Shown piece after piece: positions 7,270 through 12,562 of a stretch of DNA of 17,183 nt. How positions within the stretch are numbered: the first letter of the stretch is position 1; each line of letters opens with the position of its first letter. Made by a program: the position numbers and the translations under genes. The notes beneath the pieces are model-generated. The model was given only the letters and a program-made list of their open reading frames with translations. It was not told the origin of the DNA and ran no database searches. Origin of the DNA: CAITSH01 sp945892985 (GTDB taxonomy: Bacteria; Pseudomonadota; Gammaproteobacteria; Burkholderiales; SG8-39); contig CAMDDU010000068.1 in the NCBI GenBank assembly GCA_945892985.1, positions 1 to 17,183 of the forward strand, given 5' to 3'.

Positions 7270-8874
7270 TTACTGCAATGGCTTGATCGAGGACTCGACT
7301 ATGGTTGCGTCAAAGCCCTCCACCAGTTCCTTGACGAAATCGTCACCTTTTACCGACGCAACCGCCTGCTGCTGGCGGTTGCGCTTGTCTGTGGCATCTA
7401 TTGCGGCAACCGAATCGCCGCGCACCGCGCCGACCTCCACCTTCAGCACGCAGGCCTTGCCAAAATACGCGCTCAGCGCGGCCTTGAGTTGCTGCTGGTA
7501 ACTGAGGTCCGCGAGCGCCTTGCGCTCCGCCGGCAGCACAAGCTCAAAGGTCTCACCATCCGATTTTTTCAGCTCGGCGTTTTGCGCCAGCTGCTTTACC
7601 AGGCCCGACAGGGGCATCGTGCGGGCGAGCGCAGCCCAATCGCCGTCAAAAGCGCCGGCCGGTTTTGCCGGCGCGGCTGGCATCGCGGGCGCAGGCGTGT
7701 TCGTTGCCGCGCTTCTTGCCGCCGGCGAAACCGGCGCCGTGGCTGCGGGCGCGGCCCGCATGGGGCTGACACTCTGGCCCTTACCCGGCATTTCCGGCCG
7801 GAACGCGGCCATGCGCATCAGCGTCATGGTGAATCCGGCATATTCATCCGGCGCGAGCGGCAGGTCGCGACGACCGTGTATGGCGATCTGGTAGTAAAGC
7901 TGCAGCGTTTCGGCGTCGATGCGGCCGGCACACTCGATAATGCGCGCCCGATCCGGCGTCACATCCGAGAGCGCCTCCGGCGCCATCTGTGCCACCGTGA
8001 TCCGGTGAAGCAATACGGCCAGCTCCTGCAAAGCCGCCTCAAACGACAGGCTGCGCGCCTCCATCTGGTCGGCAACGGCGATCATCGCCGCCACGTCACC
8101 GGTTTCCAGCGCATCAATGATGGCAAATAAATGGCTGCGGTCTATGGTGCCAAGCATGGCCTGCACCGCGCCCTCGGTCACATTGCCGCTCGAGTAGGCG
8201 ATAGCCTGGTCAAGCAAAGAAAGCGCGTCGCGCATGCTGCCGCGCGCGCCCTGCGCCACCAGCGCCAGTGCCGCCGGCTCGGCCGGGATGCCCTCCTCGC
8301 CCATCACGTCCTTGAGGTAAGCGGCGATCATGCCCGGCGCGAGCTGCTTGAGGTTGAACTGCAAGCAGCGCGACAGCACCGTAACCGGCACCTTCTGCGG
8401 ATCTGTGGTGGCAAGAATAAAAAGAATGTGGGCCGGCGGCTCCTCCAGCGTCTTGAGCATCGCGTTAAACGCGTGCGTCGAGAGCTGGTGCACCTCGTCT
8501 ATCATGTAGACCTTGTAGCGGCCGACGCTGGGCGCATAGGCGGCCCGGCTGAGCAGGTCCACCATCTCGTCGACGCCGCGATTGGAAGCGGCGTCCATCT
8601 CGATGTAATCGATGTAACGCCCGGCGTCGATTTGGGTGCAGGCGGAACACGTGCCGCACGGACTCGCTGTGATCCCGGTTTCACAATTGAGTGACTTGGC
8701 AAGGATGCGCGCGATGGTCGTCTTGCCGACCCCCCGTGTGCCGGTGAACAGGTAGGCATGGTGCAGCCGCTGCTGTTCCAGCGCATGCGTCAAAGCCTTG
8801 ACCACATGCTCCTGGCCCACCATCGTGGCAAAACTCTTCGGCCGCCATTTACGGGCGAGGACTTGATAGCTCAT
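7270..8874 (-). CDS. dnaX: DNA polymerase III subunit gamma/tau
   Basis: 534 aa. Clamp-loader AAA+ ATPase: Walker A GTRGVGKT (45-52), zinc-binding Cys64, Cys73, Cys76 and Cys79, Walker B DEVH (126-129), sensor 1 ATTD (155-158) and the SRC motif (168-170) carrying the arginine finger. An Ala/Pro-rich linker (about 370-408) leads to the tau C-terminal region. It loads the beta clamp and tethers the polymerase and helicase. Near residue 436 there is a run of six A; a -1 shift there would stop three codons later, giving a ~440-aa gamma-like form (see findings). The start at 8874 has little Shine-Dalgarno, but the N-terminus (MSYQVLARKWRPKSF) is exactly the conserved one. It is first in dnaX-ybaB-recR. 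Confidence 0.98.
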   Translation of the reverse strand: MSYQVLARKWRPKSFATMVGQEHVVKALTHALEQQRLHHAYLFTGTRGVGKTTIARILAKSLNCETGITASPCGTCSACTQIDAGRYIDYIEMDAASNRGVDEMVDLLSRAAYAPSVGRYKVYMIDEVHQLSTHAFNAMLKTLEEPPAHILFILATTDPQKVPVTVLSRCLQFNLKQLAPGMIAAYLKDVMGEEGIPAEPAALALVAQGARGSMRDALSLLDQAIAYSSGNVTEGAVQAMLGTIDRSHLFAIIDALETGDVAAMIAVADQMEARSLSFEAALQELAVLLHRITVAQMAPEALSDVTPDRARIIECAGRIDAETLQLYYQIAIHGRRDLPLAPDEYAGFTMTLMRMAAFRPEMPGKGQSVSPMRAAPAATAPVSPAARSAATNTPAPAMPAAPAKPAGAFDGDWAALARTMPLSGLVKQLAQNAELKKSDGETFELVLPAERKALADLSYQQQLKAALSAYFGKACVLKVEVGAVRGDSVAAIDATDKRNRQQQAVASVKGDDFVKELVEGFDATIVESSIKPLQ

Positions 8875-8907
8875 GGGTGAAATTCTACCGGAGGAATCGT
8901 GGCGGGA

Positions 8908-8939
8908 ATTCAGGATCCGGGTCTATCCGGATCCTGAAT
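8908..8939 (-). repeat. Perfect 13-bp inverted repeat between ffs and dnaX
   Basis: ATTCAGGATCCGG (8908-8920), a 6-nt loop, and CCGGATCCTGAAT (8927-8939) pair perfectly. It lies just after the 3' end of the SRP RNA and 34 bp before the dnaX start. There is no U-run on either side, so it may be an RNA processing or Rho-type termination structure. The element TCCTGAA is also repeated directly next to it (8932-8946). Confidence 0.75.
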
Positions 8940-8950
8940 CCTGAAATCCA

Positions 8951-9048
8951 TGGCGAGCCTGAACCCCGGCACTTACGGTGAGTAGCTGTGGCTGCTTCCT
9001 TCCGGACCTGACCAGATTCACCACGCCGCAATGCGGGGAGGCCCGCCA
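8951..9048 (-). ncRNA. ffs: Signal recognition particle 4.5S RNA (small bacterial type)
   Basis: The minus strand contains the highly conserved SRP apical domain that binds Ffh (GGTCAGGTCC-GGAAGGAAGCAGCC, about 8989-9013). The ends pair: TGGCGGGCCT (9039-9048) with AGGCTCGCCA (8951-8960), allowing one G-U, which sets a length near 98 nt. Together with Ffh it targets nascent membrane proteins to the translocon. It sits immediately upstream of dnaX. The exact ends are estimated from the pairing. Confidence 0.95.
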
Positions 9049-9053
9049 CCCCC

Positions 9054-9059
9054 ATTATC
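9054..9059 (-). promoter_or_regulatory. Likely -10 box of the ffs promoter
   Basis: GATAAT on the minus strand lies 6 nt before the predicted RNA 5' end at 9048, in the position of a sigma-70 -10. No good -35 is seen 16-18 nt further upstream. The run GGGGG between them would be untranscribed or form the start. Confidence 0.45.
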
Positions 9060-9239
9060 GCCCAATTCGCGCGGGCGGGGACAGCCACAACATAATTTTC
9101 CGCTAGCCGAGGCGACACGGCACAGCCAAAGCCTGCAATTTACCCATCGCCGCGACTCGCTGACAGGTTTGATACCCGCGTCCCGGTGCGGTAGTCTGAA
9201 GGACAAGGTGCCAACGCGGTATTACCCGAAGGTGCCTGA

Positions 9240-9288
9240 CGCGCCAAAAGGCGCGCGCTGCGAGCGTCGTCAAACGTGTTTTAAACAC
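9240..9288. promoter_or_regulatory. Palindromes upstream of the Rieske oxygenase, possible operators
   Basis: CGCGCC-AAAA-GGCGCG (9240-9255) is a 6-bp stem with a 4-nt loop, and GTGTTTTAAACAC (9276-9288) is a 6-bp inverted repeat with one central base. They lie 60-107 bp before the oxygenase start in the 298-bp divergent gap with ffs (9049-9346). The direct repeat AAGGTGCC (9207-9214, 9229-9236) is nearby. No strong promoter is recognisable. Confidence 0.3.
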
Positions 9289-9346
9289 CTTAAAACATTG
9301 CAGGACGCAGCGAGAAAATGCACCACCCCCTGAATCGGAGAGTTAC

Positions 9347-10642
9347 TTGAAGATGAAAGAAGCCGGCGGTGCCGGCACGCAGTGGCCCCGTGGCGATTTC
9401 TCGCGCGTGCCCTATGACGTATTTACCGACGAATCCATCTACCGGCTGGAAAACGAGCGCATTTTTCGCGGCCCGGTCTGGAACTACCTCTGCCACGAAA
9501 TCGAACTACCTCAAACTGGCGACTTCGTCACCACCTGGGCGGGGGAAACCCACGTCGTCACCACGCGTGCCGGCGACGGTTCACTGCACGCCTTCGAAAA
9601 TTCCTGCGCGCACCGCGGCGCGAAACTCATCACCGCGGTGCGCGGCAACAGCCAGCGCATCACCTGCCCCTACCATCTGTGGACCTACACGCTCAAGGGC
9701 GACCTGACAGGCGTGCCACTGGCCCAGGGCATCAATGGCAGGGGCGGCATGCCCGAGTGCTTTGACAAAAAAGACCACGGACTCAACAAGCTGCGCGTGG
9801 CGACCCATGGCGGACTGATATTCGGCACATTCTCCGACGAAGCGCCGCCACTAGAGCAATACCTCGGCCCGCATTCGATATCGCAGATCGACCGTCTGCT
9901 GGTGCAGCGCAAGCCCAAGGTACTTGGCTACCTGCGCCAGCGCATCCCCGGCAACTGGAAGCTCTACAACGAAAACGTGCGCGACCCGTATCACGGCTCC
10001 CTGCTACACCAGTTCCAGGTGTCCTTTGGGCTACAACAGCCGACCATGCGCGGCGGCATCAAACTCGACCAGGATCTGAAAAACACCTGGAACCATTCGA
10101 TTCTGAGCGCGCAAGACAAAGACAACCAGAAGCTGGTGGCCCAAGCCTACGAAGGCACCGACAAATTCAACCCCGACATGAAAATGGCCGACCCCGCCCT
10201 CACCCAGGTTCCGCTCGACCTTGGCGATGGCTACAAGACCACCATCCTGTCGATTTTCCCGACGCTGATCGTGGCGCAGGTGGACAACACCTACGCCATC
10301 CGCCACCTGCGCCCCAAAGGGCCGGGCATGGTGGAACTGCACATCACCTATCTGGGCTTCGAGACGGACACGCCGCAACAGACCCACGACAAGATGCTGA
10401 CCGCCAATTTCATCGGTCCGGCCGGATACATCTCGCTCGAGGACGGCGAAGCCTTGCGCCTGGTCCAGGACGGCATCAGCCACCGCCGCCCGGGCGGCCA
10501 CGAAGTGCTAGAAATGGGCGGGGTAGGCCCGATTGAAGACACCGACTACCTGTCGCAGGAGATTTCTATCCGCGGCTTCTGGTCCTTCTACCACCGCATC
10601 ATGGACCTGCCTGCGGTGCAGGACAAAGGGGCGACGCGATGA
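9347..10642 (+). CDS. Rieske non-heme iron oxygenase, large (alpha) subunit
   Basis: 431 aa from a TTG start at 9347; GGAG at 9337-9340 is 6 nt from this TTG but 12 nt from the ATG at 9353 (429 aa), so TTG is slightly preferred. The Rieske [2Fe-2S] ligands are Cys87, His89, Cys107 and His110 (CAHRG...CPYH). The mononuclear Fe(II) site is His216 and His221 (DPYHGSLLH), with Asp213 as the inter-subunit bridge and probably Asp366 (SLEDGEA) as the third ligand. Overall layout (LGYLRQRIPGNWK, EMGG...DTDYL) fits the salicylate 5-hydroxylase NagG/anthranilate dioxygenase AndAc group. It would hydroxylate an aromatic acid using electrons from a ferredoxin and reductase not encoded in this window. It overlaps the small-subunit gene by 4 bp. 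Confidence 0.93.
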   Translation: MKMKEAGGAGTQWPRGDFSRVPYDVFTDESIYRLENERIFRGPVWNYLCHEIELPQTGDFVTTWAGETHVVTTRAGDGSLHAFENSCAHRGAKLITAVRGNSQRITCPYHLWTYTLKGDLTGVPLAQGINGRGGMPECFDKKDHGLNKLRVATHGGLIFGTFSDEAPPLEQYLGPHSISQIDRLLVQRKPKVLGYLRQRIPGNWKLYNENVRDPYHGSLLHQFQVSFGLQQPTMRGGIKLDQDLKNTWNHSILSAQDKDNQKLVAQAYEGTDKFNPDMKMADPALTQVPLDLGDGYKTTILSIFPTLIVAQVDNTYAIRHLRPKGPGMVELHITYLGFETDTPQQTHDKMLTANFIGPAGYISLEDGEALRLVQDGISHRRPGGHEVLEMGGVGPIEDTDYLSQEISIRGFWSFYHRIMDLPAVQDKGATR

Positions 10643-11118
10643 GCGACTGGCCTATGGCGGTGCGCGCCGAACAGTTCCTGTACGAATACGCGGCCTGCCT
10701 TGATGAGGAGCGCTTTGACACCTGGGTGGCGATGTTCAACCCCATCGACTGCACCTACGAGGTCCAGTCGCGTGAAAATCGCGATCTCGGACTGCCCCTG
10801 CCCATCATGGGCTGTTACACCCACGGCATGATCCACGACCGCGTTGCCATGCTGGCCAAGGGCGTTCTCACCTTCCGGCGCTACCACCTGCTGCGACAGG
10901 TGAGCAACGTGCGCGTGCGCCGGATCGACGCCGGGTCGCTGCTGGTGAACGCCGGGATGGTGGTGCACCAGTCAAGTGAAGAAGGCGTGTCCTCGCTCTA
11001 CATGGTCGCGCGCTACGAAGCGCGGTTGATCGACAGCGGCGAGGCATTTCTTATCAGCCGCATGGCGGTGGTGGTCGACTCATTCGGCATTGACACCATG
11101 CTGGCGGTGCCCTTATGA
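10639..11118 (+). CDS. Aromatic-ring-hydroxylating oxygenase, small (beta) subunit
   Basis: 159 aa, the usual length. It has the SnoaL/cystatin-like beta-subunit pattern: N-terminal helix with FLYEYAACLDEERFDTWVAMF, then MIHDRVAMLAKGVLTFRRYH (74-93) and a beta-rich C-terminal half ending in MAVVVDSFGIDTMLAVPL. Beta subunits are structural partners in the alpha3beta3 hexamer and hold no iron. The ATG overlaps the alpha stop (ATGA), indicating coupled translation. The combination of both subunits with no ferredoxin or reductase gene alongside is noted as a finding. Confidence 0.92.
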   Translation: MSDWPMAVRAEQFLYEYAACLDEERFDTWVAMFNPIDCTYEVQSRENRDLGLPLPIMGCYTHGMIHDRVAMLAKGVLTFRRYHLLRQVSNVRVRRIDAGSLLVNAGMVVHQSSEEGVSSLYMVARYEARLIDSGEAFLISRMAVVVDSFGIDTMLAVPL

Positions 11119-11258
11119 GCCGGCGCATATCACCCGGGGCCCCCGCCTTACGCGCGTTCAGGCAAGCGAATCGGCCACAGCATGTAAGCCCACTGCAGCC
11201 TAATCTAACTGGCGCACCGACCCAAGGCCTTCTCGACTTTTCCGCCCTTCTGGTTTAA
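11115..11258 (+). CDS. Possible 47-aa coupled ORF after the oxygenase
   Basis: An ATG at 11115 overlaps the beta-subunit stop as ATGA and opens a 47-codon frame (begins MSRRISPGAPALRAF, ends in LLDFSALLV) that stops just before tRNA-Ser. I do not recognise the protein. The overlap resembles the one between alpha and beta subunits, so it may be translated by reinitiation, but composition is unremarkable and it may be a chance frame or a remnant of a lost gene. Confidence 0.25.
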   Translation: MSRRISPGAPALRAFRQANRPQHVSPLQPNLTGAPTQGLLDFSALLV

Positions 11259-11261
11259 CCT
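11233..11261 (+). promoter_or_regulatory. Possible promoter of tRNA-Ser
   Basis: TCGACT (11233-11238), 17-nt spacer, TAACCT (11256-11261) would start transcription near 11268, a few bases before the tRNA. Both hexamers are only partial matches. Confidence 0.3.
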
Positions 11262-11274
11262 GCGCGACTTCCCC

Positions 11275-11365
11275 GGAGAGGTGGATGAGCGGTTTAAGTC
11301 GCACGCCTGGAAAGCGTGTTTAGGCTAATTACCTAACGCGGGTTCGAATCCCGCCCTCTCCGCCA
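11275..11365 (+). tRNA. tRNA-Ser (GGA)
   Basis: The 91-nt sequence has acceptor arms GGAGAGG and CCTCTCC, discriminator G, encoded CCA, T-arm GGGTTCGAATCCCG, a long variable arm (TTTAGGCTAATTACCTAACG) typical of class II tRNAs, and anticodon loop CTGGAAA with anticodon GGA at 11309-11311. An accessory region begins immediately after its 3' end, and tRNA-Ser genes are common attachment sites for integrative elements. Confidence 0.97.
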
Positions 11366-11368
11366 AAA

Positions 11369-11408
11369 TATAGCGTAAGTTATTGATTTGAAAATAAATT
11401 ACACTATA
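11369..11408. repeat. AT-rich inverted repeat flush with tRNA-Ser 3' end
   Basis: TATAGCGTAA (11369-11378) and TTACACTATA (11399-11408) are inverted with one mismatch; inner arms TTATT (11380-11384) and AATAA (11393-11397) extend it. It is followed by two copies of CCGTCCCACA (11419-11440 region). Such structures often adjoin the attachment core of tRNA-integrating elements. It could alternatively be the tRNA terminator, although it lacks a GC-rich stem. Confidence 0.45.
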
Positions 11409-11601
11409 AGAACGCATCCGTCCCACATCCCGTCCCACAAAAACAAAAGCGTCTCACTTCCTTGGGATTTTGGGTATCGGCAGGGTTGAGATGTCACATC
11501 TTGTTCAGCCGCTGAGGCGAACAGGGGTCACATTAAAGGCATAGCGTTTGGTGACCTTGAGCGCGAGGGTGCTAGAACGTTTGCGTACGTACAGGGCAGC
11601 C

Positions 11602-11823
11602 TTAACTGTCCGCTAACGTCCGTTTCGCCCGTCGCCACTCCCACGGCGGTACAGGCTTGTCATCGTGCCATAGCCCAATCCTAGCTACTCTGGCCTCTTC
11701 CTCAAGCACCGTGATCTGGGGATCAGTCAGGTACTTCGTTTAAGCTCACGCAATCCTTCCGCATACCTCAGCAGAGATGATTGCTTTGACGACCCGTTTG
11801 TTTCGCGGCTTCAACTTTGGCAT
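11602..11823 (-). pseudogene. Decayed nuclease (SNase-like) C-terminal fragment
   Basis: One minus-strand frame reads through from an ATG at 11823 to TAA at 11602 but is broken by TAA (11740-11742) and TGA (11746-11748). Its last 44 codons (TKYLTDPQITVLEEEARVAR, then IGLWHDDKPVPPWEWRRAK) match the C-terminal pattern of staphylococcal-nuclease-like proteins, where E(E)EAR..R.GLW..... PVPPWE is characteristic. If TGA is read as an ancestral Trp codon the upstream sequence also fits a ...AWAYTKY... motif. No N-terminal nuclease half is visible. The rest of 11409-12058 shows no convincing gene. Confidence 0.45.
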
Positions 11824-11850
11824 TTTGCGAAAACGCTCTTCCGTTGATTA

Positions 11851-11929
11851 ATAAGGAGTTTTGGGAAGCAGGGAGATAATATTAGCTACCTAGCTTCCGC
11901 TTCCACCTTTCCAAACAAGAAAGGCTCAC
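11851..11929. repeat. Direct repeat, copy 1 of 2 (~80 bp)
   Basis: Begins ATAAGGAGTTTTGGG and ends with TTCCGCTTCCACC, TTCCAAA and AGAAAGGCTCAC. It is matched by copy 2 at 11935-12015 with the same order of blocks; both ends are well conserved and the AT-rich middle is not. Spacing between copies is about 84-86 bp. Confidence 0.75.
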
Positions 11930-11934
11930 CTCTT

Positions 11935-12015
11935 ATAGGGAGTTTTGGGGAGGTAAGGGAACAAATATAACCCCTTTATTTTCCGCTTCCACCCTTCCAA
12001 AAGAGAAAGGCTCAC
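11935..12015. repeat. Direct repeat, copy 2 of 2 (~80 bp)
   Basis: Begins ATAGGGAGTTTTGGG and ends TTCCGCTTCCACC, TTCCAAAA and AGAAAGGCTCAC. It lies just 3' of the Sel1-repeat gene (44 bp beyond its stop on the minus strand). Possible roles include a regulatory RNA-binding array, an excision-arm site or a non-autonomous element; none is established here. Confidence 0.75.
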
Positions 12016-12058
12016 AGACGTTAGACTGAACACAGTTGAGTTTCCTCAGACAGATTCC

Positions 12059-12487
12059 TCAATCGCATCCCTTAAAGTTTCGCGCGTGACACTCACGAGC
12101 CAGCTTCTGGGCTTCGGCCATCTGTTCTGGCGTCAGTATCTTGGCCATAATGTCGCGGCTCTGCACCCCGTTAACAGCACCTTTCCCCGCAGCGAGATTG
12201 AACCACATATGAGCGAGGATATAGTCCTGCGGCACACCCTCACCTTTGGCATACCTCAAACCGAGGTTAGCCTGCGCCATTGCATTCCCCTGCGCTGCAG
12301 CTAACCTGTACCACTTAACCGCTTCAGCGTAGTCCTGAAGCACACCTTGACCGTTTGCATACATAAACCCGAGGCTTTCCTGCGCCATTGCATTCCCCTG
12401 CGCTGCAGCTAACCTGTACCACTTAACCGCTTCAGCGTAGTCCTGAAGCACACCCTGACCTTTGGCATACATCGTACCGGGGCCCAT
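12059..12487 (-). CDS. Sel1-repeat (TPR-like) protein, N-terminally truncated
   Basis: 142 aa. Sel1-like helical repeats of 36 residues: partial repeat 1 (about 1-32), repeat 2 (33-68) and repeat 3 (69-104), with the pattern A..LG..YA.G.GV.QDY.EAVKWYRLAA. The C-terminal tail (LTPEQMAEAQKLARE) is common in bacterial Sel1 proteins. Complete relatives usually start with a signal peptide and further repeats; this one begins mid-repeat, has no leader and no good Shine-Dalgarno, and an in-frame stop lies about ten codons upstream. It is therefore probably a 3' remnant, though expression cannot be excluded. Repeats 1 and 2 are nearly identical in DNA. Sel1 proteins act as scaffolds in envelope and secretion processes; a partner here is unknown. 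Confidence 0.75.
   Translation of the reverse strand: MGPGTMYAKGQGVLQDYAEAVKWYRLAAAQGNAMAQESLGFMYANGQGVLQDYAEAVKWYRLAAAQGNAMAQANLGLRYAKGEGVPQDYILAHMWFNLAAGKGAVNGVQSRDIMAKILTPEQMAEAQKLARECHARNFKGCD
12271..12470. repeat. 108-bp tandem duplication within the Sel1 gene
   Basis: The sequence starting CCTGCGCCATTGCATTCCCC at 12271 recurs exactly 108 bp on at 12379 and stays almost identical for about 90 bases (three differences near the end: cttgaccgtttgc against cctgacctttggc). 108 bp is one 36-codon Sel1 repeat, so this is a recent unit duplication. Confidence 0.9.
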
Positions 12488-12562
12488 ACCCTGGGTGATG
12501 AATGCTTCGCTAGCGTGTTAGGGGGGCTCACGATGGGTGTAAGGAGCGTGGTGGCTTCGCTG

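Noticed and set aside
7255..8130. 291-codon plus-strand open frame opposite dnaX
   Set aside because: Shadow of dnaX with Arg/His-rich, motif-free translation.
11494..11600. Minus-strand frame ending ...KRYAFNVTPVRLSG before a stop, next to the nuclease remnant
   Set aside because: No recognisable motif and no start; could be chance.
11855..12015. CRISPR array
   Set aside because: Only two imperfect copies of ~80 bp; no regular short repeats with unique spacers anywhere in the window.
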